This document shows, in pieces, positions 27,801-42,800 of a stretch of 64,000 nt of DNA. The position numbers and the translations under genes are program-made. The stretch comes from Lates calcarifer (taxonomy: Eukaryota; Chordata; Actinopteri; Centropomidae), in the NCBI RefSeq assembly GCF_001640805.2, contig NC_066852.1, positions 1,819,245 to 1,883,244 on the forward strand, given 5' to 3'. The stretch's first letter is position 1. Every line of letters starts with the position of its first letter. The notes beneath the pieces were generated by a model. It saw only the letters and a list, made by a program, of their open reading frames with translations, made no database searches and was not told the origin of the DNA.

Positions 27801-30800
27801 TCTTGTTATATTGTTAAGCCTCTTTGAGTGTCTTGAAAAGCACTATAGAAATCTCTATTATCATTAACATGCAAACTCCACTCTACAATCTGATGGCTAT
27901 CTCCATTGGAAATCCATTCAAAGAAAAACCTAGTTTTATTTAAAGAGCCTGCAGCCTCTTTTCACATTTTGACTTGTCATGTGTTACTGAATGATAGTAT
28001 CATATGTGGCAAAAAATATTAAATGTATATTTCTCCCTTTTGGTCATGCAAAGAGAAAACAATATGTCTTATTTACATTGCAGATCTGTATTACTGTAGG
28101 AATAAAACATGCCTTGTCACTTCATTTGGATTTGAAAGTGTTATTATAAATCTTTTAGAAATGATAGAGGCTTCCTTGCAAACAACAAGGGAAAAACACA
28201 ACCCTGACAGTAAGACAAGGGAAAACACCCACTAGTTATTAATGAGAATATGCTGAGAGTGTGTGACTGTACGAAGCTGAGGGGCTGCAGACGACATGCA
28301 CGGGACATGATGGGAGGAGGAGACAAACATTCAGTGGGAGTCGGAGTGGGCATTCAAGAAAAAAAAAAAAATGAGAGGCAACTATCACTGATGTGCAGAC
28401 AGCTCATCTTTGCCCACCCTCAGCCAACCTTTAATTACGCTGGCATTTGGTCCGTCATGCAGCAGACACATTCATTCCTGTATCAGTCATCGCACAGGAA
28501 AAGAAGAGAACATCACCATGGTGCTGTGGGGGAACAACACCCCTGAAATGCAGTCCTGCTGAGTGCAATAACACAGCTGCATGTTTTGTATCATTCTGAG
28601 AGACTAATGTAAACCCTTATAGGCAACACTTATTGGAAAGATGCTATAATTACCAGGCTGCCCACTGTGTGTAAAAGAGAGGAGCTGGCTTTGAGTATTA
28701 ATTGGCTCTCGGAGTAGATCTCACAGAACAAAAGGTCACTGCAATGTTTACTGTTTCCGCATATTCTCAACCACTTAAAGGTTCCTGGTATTTGTTAGAG
28801 GAGTGGTGCAATAGTGGCGATCTGGGGCTGTGGTGCAGATTAAAATTTGGTGATTCAAAGCCTTCGCAATGGAAACTGAGGGGATGTTTTTTGTTAATTG
28901 CTCATTTTATGTACTTAGCAGACAGAGAGATAATAAAAAAAGGAAGTATTAGAACAAAAGCAGTGATAAAAGTCTTAAAATGATAAATAACACTGGGACA
29001 AAAAAGTGTTAAGATGTTTTATGGGCAAAATGACTCTGTTATAATCTTAAAATGCAAAGCCCTGAAGAATTTAACCATTTTCTGTGGTACACAGTAATGA
29101 TCCCCCATTGGCATGACAATAACCATAGTGTTCAAATTTCTATTATTTCCTCTCATGCATTTAAATTGACACGGCATAATGTGAGAAAAACTTGAAACAC
29201 TCTCTAAATGGAATTTCACAGCAGTGCCGGCAGTGAATAAATTAACAAAGCCAAATGATGTGAACCCTTTTGCGTTTCTAACCTTTGGCACAAGACTGAG
29301 CCATAAAAAAAAACCTCGCCTGGTTATGTAAGACGACAGGATTGAGTTTGGTTGAGATATTTAGTTTCTGAATATTTCACAAGGGAGACTGCTCATCCCT
29401 GACCCGCCGCTCACAGGTCCCCTCTGGTATTATCAGCGCAGACACATGGAGCTCGTCCAAATCCCAGCGTACAGGACTCTGACGAGGCACTCCCACATCA
29501 CTATGCATCTCCACTGGTGGATATCATTAACAGCCTTTGACACAGATGGCAGTGATGAATTGAAAATAAATCTCCTTTATAATAGAGAAAGATATGAAAT
29601 CAGGAATTTGTAGGAAAAAAATGCTGTGTAAAAACAGAAAGTGACAAATTGAGACTTCTATAAAAGCTGGCTGTAAACATGTCACATAATTATTTAACAA
29701 CTGCAGTGAAAATCTTTGGGGGAGGTTGACTTAGTATTCAACACAGTCTTCACACCATAAGAAAAGCAACAGATAGATTTCTCCTCAGGGACAGATTGAA
29801 AGCAAAACTAAATGCTATATATCGAAGGTCGAGCTGTCACATCTCTATTATACAACCCAAACATGCAGCAAAATGTCATTCTTCTAACATTTTACTTTGC
29901 CTGGGGCTGAAAATGTACTGTCTATTAATCTGTGTTTATAATCATACGTGACACAGCGAATCAATACTCCCGGCGCTCACACAACATTAGGCCTGAAAAG
30001 GCTGCTCCAAGGCTGCTGTGATCCATAGCCTCTGGATGCTGTCTGTGTGCTGCTGTTAAGAGCACAACAGCAACCTTCCCTTAGGAAACACGTGCACAAA
30101 AAAAAGCCCCTTCAGGGACACATCCATTACATCAATGAAGAGATATTGCTTCAGGAAGATGAGTGTCCAGGGTTACCGGTGTTACGGCGGGCTGCTGTTT
30201 TCTTGCATTTCTTTCACTCTAATGATGTCTGTGTGCAAAAACAAAATGAAGGAAGGGTTTTAAAAAGCAACATGTGGAGAGGTGGAGTGCGGCGAGAGGC
30301 ACTCGGAAAATCCTTTTCAGCAGCGTTAAAACTGTAACTGCAACATTTTCATCCTTTGTGATATAAAGATATATTCCATGAGATTCTTCCATACTGTTTG
30401 TAAGTGGTTGCTATCTCTTTGATATCTCAGGGTGTATAAGGCCATTGTGCCTAATGTTGCAGAATCAGTGAGTAGCTGTTTTACGGTAGATGAGCAAAGA
30501 CAAACTAAAAATTCTTGGGGTGGGAGGCTGAACCTTATTTACATTTATATAAATTCATTTGGTGAACACTTCTGTCCAAAGCCACGTATGAATGAGCTGG
30601 AACTGAACAATCAGTGTTTCACTTTGTAAACAAACAAACAGGGACTTCCCAAGTTATTATTTGTCTTAATGAAACTTCCAATGTGCATCACCAGTGTAAA
30701 CATTAATAAAACCCTGACGCTGGTGAACCACGGCGCAGTGAAAGTTTTGGATGTATGTATTTATGTCAATATGTAACTATTAACTACTGTATATTGCAAA

Positions 30801-33800
30801 GCATGGCTGAAATTTAAGATGAGAAAAAAATGATCCCCACTCTCCCAAAAAACTCAGGACTACCATAAACCTTCAGCCAAGAGAAAAATGACAATATCCT
30901 TGTTCTTATCTGACCCCCTCTGCTCTGCTGATAACTCCCACACAGCCCCTTAACAGTTTCTCAAATGATTTTGCTGAAATTCTACTATATCAAATCCATT
31001 TAAAATGACACAGACAAAGACAGACGGTTTTATTCATATCTCCTAGTCCTAACAGGTCAATGTGATAAATTACTAATTAAATTTTGTCAGGAGAAAATGA
31101 CACAGTCGTACAAGACAGCACTCTGACACGTCGCCTGAAAGAAGTGCTGCTGTGAAGGCAGGACATTTATAGCAAGTATTCAGCGTGAATAGACAGGGCC
31201 ACTTTTGAATGAGCATCCTTTGAATCACTAATTCAGCATCACATGCCACACCTGCTCAAAACAGTATCAGCACTGCAGTGCTCAACCCCGTGATTAAACT
31301 GAGCAATGTTGTTATACAGAGACCAAAACAGCTGAAGGGCTCAGGAGAGCAGAAACTACCTCAGCTGATTATTCATAACAATGCCATCATGAAAGCAAGG
31401 TTATGCTATGATGCCTAACCTTGGGATCACTTGATGTATAACCACAGTACATCATCCCATACCGACTGGTATGATCATCTGCGTTGAGATGATGAATAAT
31501 CACAGCCGGGCTGACCTGCCAAACTGGAGGAGTAAGCGACTAGAGCTTAACAATAAGCAATCTGTGTACTGTCATAAAAAATCACATCATCCTTCATGCT
31601 GGCTACCTTATAGATGTAGACATACAACAGATGTAGGACAGTGCATCAAGCATTTGTAATCATTATCACTGCAGTTCAAACAGTGAAAAATGTGGAATCC
31701 ATCACGACCCAGATGATAAATGTTTCTGTAACCCTGGAGGATTAGCTACTGTCGTTTGTATACTAGTTAATCCAACACAGACTCCTTCACAGCGAGCTCA
31801 AGGTTTGGTTGGATTAGCCAGTGTCTGATGTGGACCTGTCCTCTGCCACACTGGTGGAGAATAAATTCATAATTTGGATTTTTTTCCCTTATATAGGCAG
31901 CTATGTTTGGTTTTGTCCTCAGACACACAACAGCAGGGACACCAGAGTGAAAGGCTGTTACAACAAATACCAGACATTTTTGTAACGTAGCACTAATATT
32001 CAAATGCACAATGACAGAAAACTGCACTAAAAGCAGACTAGAGTTAAAATAAATGAAAGGAAATAAACTAATGGAGAAGATGAAGTTATTTCTATACAAT
32101 AAACTCCCAGCAGACAAAAATCTGCCCATGCGTATACTGTATGTAGAACACAATCCACAACCTCTCGCTCACACACACACACATATATACAGTACATGCA
32201 CAGACTTAATGGCTCATCTGGTTGATTCTGTGGGTCACAGCTGGTCAGTGCAGGGCATCATCCGCCCCGCCATAACCCAGAGGCTTTGCCGGACCAGGAA
32301 AAGCTAGATGAGGGTGGATTTAAAGTGAAGATTAAGCAGGAAAATCTGCCTGGAAGAAATCCAGCACTGACACAACTAAAAAAAAAAAAAAATTCCTCCT
32401 CCTCTCCTTGTGCCAAGGCTCTTCCTGCCTTTGGTAAAAAGCTGCAATGATGGCAGCAGCAGGCCTGGCTCAGCTCCTTTAATATTGTCAGAGTGTGCAG
32501 GGACATTTGGAAAATGTGAGGTGTTTTGCTGACCTCTGTCCCGTTATAGGCCTGGGAATTGATTAGCGCTCTTTTCACACATGCCAACCCTGCCACACCC
32601 ATCCCAGCTGCCTCTGCGGGATCCAAGAGGGACCCTCCTCTCTCTGGACAGCAGGACTGGGGACAGAGGACGGACTGGGCATCATCTGGCTCGCTCTAAA
32701 AGGACTAAAAGGAGTCTTAGTTGCCAATGGACTTGACTCTGCTTTTTAAAGCTGGCCCATCTTTTTCCACAGTAGTCTTTGCAACCAAGAGGTTGATTTA
32801 ATAGTTTGTTTGTGAGGCAAAGAAGAGTTTGCAAGAAAAGGGGGAATAACAGCTCCAAAAACATCACCATAATGAAAGATTGAAGAGCTCCGGTGGGGAG
32901 AGCAGAGCCCCTTTCTCCAGGGGAAACCATCACCACTCATCAAGCTGAATAATACAACACAGTAATGCAGCCCTTGGAGTCAGTGGTGGGTGTAACACAC
33001 AGTGCAGAGATGTTCTGTTGGGGCTGCCACATTATAATAGCTATAGTAGTATGTGAGGCATAGCTTGAAGAGCTGACCAAGAGTGAAGCTGGGTGAAGGT
33101 GTGAATAATAGAACTGACACTACCTTGTTCACCGGGCTTAGACAAGCCAGCCACTGATGGAAAGGATGGGAATCACCCACGCAGGAACCTGCACTGTCAG
33201 CTCTACCAGCAAACATGCTGTCTTCAAACTGAATTGAATATCATCTGCAATGTACAACAACTCAATACAGCAAAGCTTAACTCAAACTCCAGCGACTATA
33301 TCCCTGCTGGAGTTTAAATAACAGTCAAATCAGACGGCAACATGTTTCATTGATTTTAAAAGATGCTATTGAGGTATGACATGTCTTGCTCCTGTTATAA
33401 ATAGTGCTTGCCTGCTAGACTTGCCACTACTGTCTACTACAGTTGCTAATTGCGGGAGAAAAGCGAAGAGAAACACAAAGCCATGCTGTGCTCCTGGCAT
33501 CAAGCATAATATGAAAAAAAGCCACAAGTGCTCTTCTGCTATCTTGGAACCAACAACAAAGTCTAGCGCTATTAGTCAAAATTTGTTCCCCTGCTGTAAT
33601 GATGCTCAAACTGGCAGCCACACAATGATTCTCCGAGTCTATGAGATGTGAAAAAAAATGCATCTGTAATAAATAAATTTACTAACAGATTTGCAATCTT
33701 TGTGACACACACACACACATACACACGCAATCTTCCTGTGAGATAATGAATTTACAAAGTAAAACAGCTTAAATTAAATCAATGAAATTAAATGAGATAT

Positions 33801-36800
33801 ATATGATCAGATATTAAAACACCTGCAGGATGATAAAAACATAACTGTCTGATTAAGATACAGCTTATTATCCCCTGATCTTGTCTTGGGCTTTATTATA
33901 TAAAATTATATTACACAAAGAGCCATGGAAATAAATATATAGCACAAAGAAACTATAAATACACTATAAGTATAAGAGCCTTATATATATATATATGATG
34001 TTCACCTCACACTGGGCCAGTTTGCAGGTGGATGTGAAGCAGCCAAGATGAGAGTGAGAACCTCCACATGTGAGGCCACAGTTCTTAGCTGGAATAACCT
34101 GGGATCGAAAGGAGCCAGCTGAGGCAGTTCAAGCACCTGATTGAGATGTCTTCTCAACACCTTGTGGAGGTTTTCTGGGGATGTCAAATTGATCCAGAGC
34201 ACAGTGGAGGGATTGTGTATCTTATCAGGCTTGGGAAGACCTCAGAATCCCTGAGGTAGATCAGGATGAGGAAATGTTTCTGGAAAGAGCGACTTCTGGA
34301 CTACTCTGTTTAACCTGTATTCCTTCTTGTATGTTTGGTGTGAAAGGCTGGTACAGAACATGAGTTAGGTCACATGACCTGACGACACAGTCAACGTAGC
34401 GTGTTGTACACGATACCCGAGATAATCAGTGCCTGGAGAAAATATATTACTTCTATTTACAAACTATATTAGTGTGTCATGATGGCTTTAGAAAGGGGAG
34501 TTAGTATTCAAAACACTTTTTAATCAGTCAACTAAGCACTTCAGTGAGTTGGACCTGGTCAGAGAAGGAGGAGGCTTCAGAAACACTGAGATTAATGCAG
34601 GAATCCTTCACACGCGGTCCAATCCCACCAGTCATTACTCATTCTACTGCACTTGAATTACATAATAAGCTCCGATAGAGAAATACAAATAGTAAAATCA
34701 TTCTGTTACACTTGAAGGAAGAAATACATCACACAGAATTACATCCCTCTCGTGAGGTGATGAATTGCTCATTGTGGTGGCGAGTTTTACAGAAATGGTG
34801 AAAAATCCAGTAAATGAAAAATGACCCAGTAAGCTATCCATGCCACAACTCCTACTCGCAGCTAGTGCTACAATAGATGCTAAAGTCTTTGAGGTCGTTC
34901 ACCTCTTCTTGCAGTACCTCACAGTCCTAGAAGAACCTGAATCAGCTTTCTGCTCAGCAGTACGCAGCGCTCAGAGTGACTAATGCCTCAGCGTGGGACC
35001 AATCTAGACAGGGGAGCTGACCACTTACTCCTTTCCTACCACATCAGGAGATGTGCTCCTGTGTAGCAGAGCTTCCACACTGAAAACCCAACAGTCCTCT
35101 CTGTCAGCACTCCAGACTACATGAGACTGTAATTAGTGGGATGGCGGCGGAAGTGCTAATTAGCATCTCAGCTAAGTGTTACGAACCTAGCCACAGTGCT
35201 TCATGCACATGTCATATACACACCATAAACTGGGTCTCTCTTCTTGGCATAGTGTACTTAACACATCTACCAATTACTGAAGATACCTGCAGCCTCTAAG
35301 ATTTGGTTATTTATAAAGACGACCTCTTTCAGGGTCGCAGAGTTTGTTGAAAGAAATAACGTCCTCATTTTCTCAGGCTATTTTAAATACATTTAATGTG
35401 GTAGATGTCCAGCATTCACGCAATTATCTGAAAAACACAGACTGAAAGAGTTTGTTCATTATGGCGGCTGCAATTAAATTATAGAACAAACTGAGGAATG
35501 TTTACGCCTGGATTACATCCTCCTGAGTTTCCTGTCATATCAATAAAATAAACGTACACCTTTATCATTCTGATTCTACATCGAGTCCGGCGACTTCATG
35601 TAACTCCCAGTATCAGTCTGCCCACCTTCAACCTGAGCAGCAAGTTTAATCAGCCAGAATAAGTGAGAACTCCTGTGGGGGCGTGCAAGACCTCTAAACC
35701 TGTTGTCTAAATGTCATCCTGTTATTTACTGTAATTGAATGGTACAAAGTTTGCTGTATTCCAGCACCGTGTAACTGGACATCAGACCTGAAAAGACTTT
35801 ACTCTGCTAGATCAATACAAGCAGGGATTCATGTTCAATTTAATGTCTCAATTGGCTTTGTCACATGATGTGTTGTGTGTATATCTCCGACTACATATAC
35901 ACACTAGCAGTCTGTTTTTTAAGTATCCTGTTGTTACATACAGTACTTTATGGTCCTTGATTCAGGGTAATTAAAGAAATAGAAGCTCTTTGTTCAGTAA
36001 GAATTAGTAACAGATTTCTTCTCTAAATATTCCTTAGTTAAATTTGCGTCTTCTTCTATCTATCACATTATCACTGGGTTAAAACGCCATCTACAAGCAG
36101 GGTGACACCAGTTTCACATGAGCTAACACTATTTACTGTGGAAACTGAAATCTCATTAGAGGGAAAGGCCAGCTTTCACCAACAGCAGTGGAACGCGAGG
36201 TGGAAAGCAATTTACAGACCCGGTATAGGTCATTCATGAGAGATGAAAATGTGAGGAAAACTGAAATAATCTAATGTGAAACTTTTATGTCCAAGTTGAA
36301 AGTACTCCTGTGTGATGAAACCATGCCTCAGTGTAAGAGAGCACAACCTACTCGGCAGCTGTCAGGACAAGGTCTGATGCAAGACAGTGTTGAAGATTTC
36401 TGTTATTTTTTCTGTACCGAATTTCATTATTCAACATTTATAAAATATGGAGAATAGAGCCTGTAAGGGTCTTTGTGCTGTTTTAGTATCACTCTGTTGT
36501 GCTTCACAGTGGTATGCTAGTTTACAGACAGTGCTCTTCCCTGCACTCTCCTGCTGCAGGCTGTAATGATAATTACTGACAGGAAGCAGAGTAAGTAGGA
36601 AACAGTCCAAAAAGCTCCTCCACCTGCCCAGGACCTTTTGTGTGATACTGTGTATCAAAAGTGCAGACAATAGCCCACCGGCTTAGTGGTTCACTGAGTG
36701 ATTGATGTCATCTCATTAGCGACTGGAGTTGAGGCAGCTGAGAGCGACGTAGGCACTCTTCCTCCATATGTCGGCGTGTGGATGCTTTTTTTATTCGCCC

Positions 36801-39800
36801 TGCCTTTTCGTATGTTGCCACCAATACTGCAATTGTGCGGCGAGTCCAACAGCCTCTCCTCCCCCTCACTGCCCTCTCTTCCTGCATCCTCCTTCATCAA
36901 TCAAGCTCTTCCCCAAGTTTTAAAACCCCCAAATCCCTCAACTCATCTAGTTCTTTCTCTCAGAGGATTTTTGTCCTCATGATTATTAAGATTCCTCTCC
37001 TGTCCCTGTGCTGCATCTCCTGCAGTGATGGATACTCTCTCTCTCTCGCTCTCTCTGTCTGTCTGTCACTGTTTCTTCCCTCCATCTTTAATGCCCCTCT
37101 GCCACCCCCGCCCCCTCCCTCAGTAGGTTCTGCGTCACTGATCGCTATTCGTTCGATCTGCTGAGGCTTCTTCCCAGGAGAGGAGCTGCAGTAATAAGAG
37201 CAGAGAGGCTCTGAGATGCATACTGTTGGCGCCCCGCAGGGCAGCCTGTAACAGAGAGCCATAAAGTCAGGAACTCTTAAACATAGTCAAACCAGAAGTG
37301 CAGAGAGAGAATGGGAACATCAACTCAAAAGAGAAAAAAAAAACAAAAAAGCTAGAACTATAAACATTCATTTCCGTTTTCCACAAATCATCATGACACA
37401 AACATTCGCTCGATGAGACTTCTGCAGAGTATCAGCACGGCAGAGTCATCGTTCAAATCAGAAACACTGAAACAACAGTGTTTTCTGTTCCCGTGTCTCC
37501 CTGAGGCAGTGTACTCTCAAGGGAAGGTGCCGGATTGACTTGAGACCTTCAGCGGTTCCCTCTTCCTCCACAGTGTTGTCTGGTTAATTAACAAACAGTC
37601 AACAGCTCAGATTCTTGAGGCACCATTTTGTTTCCTATTTACAGCACATTTCTGTAGGCAGACCTCCCAAGACACTCCTGAGCATCTGGCCAAACCTCGT
37701 ACAATAACTATTTTTTTCACTTTGAAAAGCCACGAAGAAGAAGCTGTTTAAACACTGAAAGATCAATTTGCCATGAAAGTTACTGTGAGATTTGTTTGGG
37801 GAAAAGTAGGCTTACTCCTGTGTGGAGTGGAAGATTACTTTAGAATTCACAGACAGGAAAATATGTCTGAGCTTCCTAAAGGAAATAGCGTACCTTATAT
37901 CTCACTGGAAATATGTGAAATGTAATTTTAAGGGTCAGTGCTGTTTTTGTCTCATCTGTAAAAGGATAATTCAGGGGTTATATTTTGGAGGTTTGGATAA
38001 TAATCCTATTGGTTATGAAGGTATATACCCACCAACCTCAAGAGTATTCCCAGATTTGATTCAATTCAGCCTTTATTTACACAAGAAACAATGAAAAACA
38101 AGAGCCCTCTTTTACAATCATGCCAAGTTTAAAACTTGAAAACAAAACCAGCACAAAGCTCACAATCACACCCAGACACAAAGACAGAAATCAAAATAAA
38201 AGATGACAAATTCAGTTCATCAAAGTGCCAAGAATTTGAGGAAAGTCGATCAAAAACCTCATCACTAAGACATTTGTAGGTTCATAATAATGTCTCCAAT
38301 GAGTTCTGTGAAACCACCGGAGACAAAAACCTGCATCACAGCCAAGATTTTAGAAATACTGAGGTTATTATTTTGGGTTTTTTTACTAGCCACCATTAAA
38401 TGTCAGAATAACTTTCTTGATATTTTTCTTCACATTTCATACATTCATGTAATCGTTACATTCTGTTTTCTCTAAATTTAATTTCTCCATGCACTGATCT
38501 ACGCCCTGTTTTCAATGCCCTCACTGCAGGGATGTGATTCAGTTTGTGCAAAAACATGTTTCACTTCATCACATTTAAAAATACTGATGTCAAAAAACTA
38601 CTAGAATCTGCCAAAAAAAACTCACCAATTTAAGTGCAATTGTATAATCTAACCTTCTCCACAGTTTGCCAAAGCATTCAGATAGTTACAGACAATACCA
38701 AGGACACGTCCTTCATGTCCCAAATGACAGCTGTGGCCCTGGTTGCAAATTATTCCAGGAGGACGGAGCAGAATACAACAAACACAAGTATTTACTGTTG
38801 GAGCCTGTCACTGACGCCGGTCTGCAGAAGGAGTTTAATAAGCTTCAGATCTCCTCGTAAGAAGTAAATATAAATAAAATGATGGTTTGTTTGGGGGACC
38901 TTTGTCAAGTAAACAAGAGACAGTGATGTTGTTTTCGGTCGATAAAAAGCCAGTGCACATTTTGAGAGAGCGGCACAATACTGGAGCTGCAACTACAGTA
39001 TCTTTTAATTTGCTGATCATTCTATTGATTGATTAATTCATTGTTTAGTCTATAAAATACCCAACTGGCATCACTTGTTCTGTTTAAATGCCTTTTTTTT
39101 TTTTTTTGATCTGATCAACTGTTCAAAACCTAAAGATATTTATTCAGCAGTGACAGAAAACAGAGAAAAGCAGCAAATACTCAAATGGAAGAAGCTGAAA
39201 ACTGGTATTTTGTTTGATTAAACCACTTAAAGTGAAGAACTGATTTATAAAAATGGCTGCCAATTGAGTTCCTGTCAATCAAATCAAATGTTGATTATTA
39301 AAGCTGATTATTAAACTACAATAAAAATTAATTTTGACATGTTGTTACAGATTAAGTTGCAGTATATAAAGTAGTTGACATTAACTTGACTTTTATCAGC
39401 TGCAACATTAAAGTGATAAATAATGATGATGGGTCATGATTGTGCAGAAGCATTAAGTATTTTTCTACTTTTACACTCACTGCTACATTTCTACACTCTA
39501 CTATTGCTACTTTTACTTTAGGAGAAGACTCAAGCACTTCTTCCACCACCGACCGAGTCAAAGAACCAAACAAAATATTGATGTTTTTTTTTCTTGGATT
39601 GACTGAAAGCAACTGGCAACTTCACAAACAGGCAACCGGAGAGAGCCGAACATCCATTGTTGCTCCTTAGCATTCCGTCCTACCAGGGTTACTGGGAAAC
39701 AGTTGTTGCCGGCAACCTTTGGCTTAAACTTTAATCCTCTCTCAAAACAACATGTTGAGGAACGTCAGAGAAAGTAGAGCCTGTGAATAATACGGCATGA

Positions 39801-42800
39801 CTGATGAGTACAGAGTGGAAGGGAAGCCGCCAAACGACTGGGGTGAGGTATTAAAAGTCAAAACACTTTGTACGTCCTGTTCAGAAAAGCTCACACTCCA
39901 CCACACAAACACACACAACTCTCATTAAACTACACAAAACAGGCTGAGCTCTCAGCTTCTGCATCTCATGGCTAAACCAAAGCTCCACCAAGATCTCTCA
40001 TTTGCTTGGACTTTAATAGAGATAGTTATGAAAACAAGTATGTTTTACAATAACATTTTCATTTGGTACTTGTGCTGGATTTTCTTATGTTTGCTGAACC
40101 ACTGCTGCGTTTTTGCAACATCCCGTATATCAGCTGTTTTAAAATATTAATTTTGCTTTCTCTCCACTTTTACAAGCAGCCAAGAGAAAGCAATTACTTC
40201 TGTTATGTTACTGTACAGACCCTGTGATACATATATACAATATACATATATATAATGGATAACAGCAACATCACCTCCACAAATATTATGATAAAATATC
40301 TACATACTCTTATAAAATAAGATTGTAAATATGCCTTCTGGGAAAAAAAAAACAAAAACAAAGGTGCTATTTCACACATGCCAAATAATGTATTTAATGA
40401 GTGTAACCGCTGTTTAGGCTGTAATTTACTCACTAAACTGATCATGAGATGAGATGTGTCAAGATCCAGGTGGCTTACCACCTCAGCACAGCAGGGTCCT
40501 CTGGGAAATACTGAGCAGTGTAGCCTTAAAAAAGTCAGTCCTGATGCAGCTACTGATATAGATAAATGCATCAGATATACATCATAATGTAAGCTGAAGG
40601 AAGGATTAAAAATAGAAATACTAGATTTACTTTGTCAGGTTTCTGATAAAAATGCAATGTAACTTCATCTTTCAGTGGAGCTGCTAAAGACTCTGAAATG
40701 AGGCATGTAGTCTGAGCTGTACAGTCCATCTGCTCTTGTTTTACAACAGAATCACAATATAAAAGGGCAAAAGACACCATACACATCTACAGCCACATCT
40801 GCCAGTACAGTTCATTTTTAAACGATAAAACGTTCCTCGAGCAGGTCTCTCCAACACCTGAGTGCCCTGAAATAACGAAGTCAGTGGGTGGTTGGCCTTT
40901 CTTAAATTAACCATCTTTCATCTCCATACCTGATCCTGGCCTAGAAATGTCAGAGCAGCTGGCAGCTGTTGGATCGGCAGGACTCAAGCTAATTTACTGC
41001 TAAAGAATGCCAGAAAATGACAGAGCCACCAAACTAAACTTTAACAAGCTGATTATAACAGGTCAAATGAGCTGTGAAGATCAAAAATAATTGATGGGGT
41101 AGGTTTAGCTAACTGCTGGACTGCATTATCAATCTGCAGAAAAAAGAGGAAGAAGAAGGAAACAGGCTCAGTAGAGTGCTCCTTTCATGTGTCAGACAGT
41201 TGTATCAGTACACTGAGCAGCTCTGCATAATGATTCATACTCATCCACTTCCTGTTTCATCATGCATCTCTTTCCCCCCTGTGACATGAACTTAATTAAT
41301 TTGAAATGTATCATCCCATCATGTGCATTAGCCCATGCACAAACACACACAGGCATTGTTCCTTAGAGTGGAAAAGAGGCCTTTGGTGTCAGATGTCTAC
41401 ATACTGCTGATCACAAGGTTAAGTGATAGCATGGTATGTGCATATCCATGCATATCTCATTACAAGGCTGCAGAACACACCGCTTCATAAATCAAAAGTT
41501 ACTGCACTGCAGCTGCATGACACTCACAGAGGTCAGAGGTGGACGGCAGCTGGCGCATGTTGAGCATCGCCACATTTCTGACCTTGGTGTGAAAAGTAAA
41601 GCGTTGTCGCCGTACCTCCGTTCATCTCCGCTCCGTGCAGTTCCCATGGTATGCAGCTGGGTCGCAGCATCTTCTCTGCCCTCAGCACGAAGGAAAAATC
41701 CATATCTGTCCTTCCTCCTGTACGTGTTTTTTTCCCCCCCGTTCACTCTGAACCCCGTCGCTGCTGGAGCGGCGTCAGCTTACAGCTCTGAGGATCCCAG
41801 ATCAGGGACGGGACGCAGATTACCATGGGGATCAGTCCACGCCCTCCCATCATTTCTATCCCCCTCCTACCATCCTTATCAACTATGGCAAAGCTTATCC
41901 TGTACTACCCTGAGATGGTCTTTCCCACCCCCTGCTGGTCCGACCAAACCCCCACCCCCCCTTTACAGATCCCACTCCACCAGCAATCCCACTATGGCAG
42001 ATGGGACATTCCTGTACACGCCAAAGACACTGATACACTGCAGGCTTACAGTCACTCCTAAGTTCACCCTCCAGCTGTGTAATCAGACAGCTGAACTACA
42101 CTGTATTAGAAAGCTAAGACCTGATAGTGACACAGAGACATATGTAAGGCCTGAGACAATCTTGGCGTAATCCTGTGATATCAGCGGCATTAAAGGATTG
42201 CATCCACCCTGCTTTGAACACACCTCCACCTCCTATAACAGTCTGCATTTTAACAGCCACTTCAGTATCTCACGCCCCTGTTGGTAGAAATCAAATGACG
42301 TCAATATGTTGTCTCCCCAGACAGCACTTAACCAGCACTGAACGAGTGCAGAAATCAGATAAATCAACATAATATGTGATGAAATACTGTAAACACAGAG
42401 AGAGATGCTGTTTGCCCGTGTGTTTACAGAACAGTCACACTGTGCAGTTATAATAATTATCATTACTGTGATTATGTTCTTGTATTTATATATTTATTAT
42501 TACTCCTCTGGACACGCTCCAACTTCATCACACTTTTTATGACCATTCAACTGCTTTCACCATTTACATCTCAGTGCTTCACTTCACATCCTTTCAGGTC
42601 TCCGGGCTTCATCTCTGAACGACAACAGGGGTGGATACTAGTAATAGATTAATTGATTGCTAATCAGCCAATCAGTGTTGCCTTATGAGTTGTTGGTAGT
42701 TTTGATCTTGCTAGACCAGCAAACGTCTTCAAGTCTGTTTATTGTGTTGGTCCGAGTCAGTCCAGTTAAACCTGAGTGTTTGAGCTGCCACAGAAGAAAA

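Larger units (their letters stand above)
21961..41527. other. KAZN intron 1, middle 19.6 kb
   Basis: Non-coding sequence between the two candidate alternative first exons. Repeat relics and one coding-like plus-strand segment are listed separately. Long stretches such as 22.4-27.2 kb and 28-34 kb show no recognised repeat and may contain conserved enhancers, but without comparison I cannot mark them. A pyrimidine-rich stretch at about 21.78-22.4 kb lies upstream, in transcript sense, of the first candidate. Confidence 0.6.

Noticed and set aside
36960..37262. Minus-strand frame with GC-box-like sequence (MALCYRLPCG...), possible alternative first exon
   Set aside because: No donor in the right phase is evident, CpG density is modest, and the flanking sequence is CT-microsatellite-like.
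41436..42170. Longest open frame in the window, 244 codons on the plus strand
   Set aside because: It has no recognisable domain, is rich in Ser/Pro/Leu typical of chance frames in C-rich DNA, and overlaps a CpG patch where stops are rare. It is mentioned only as context for the promoter candidate.
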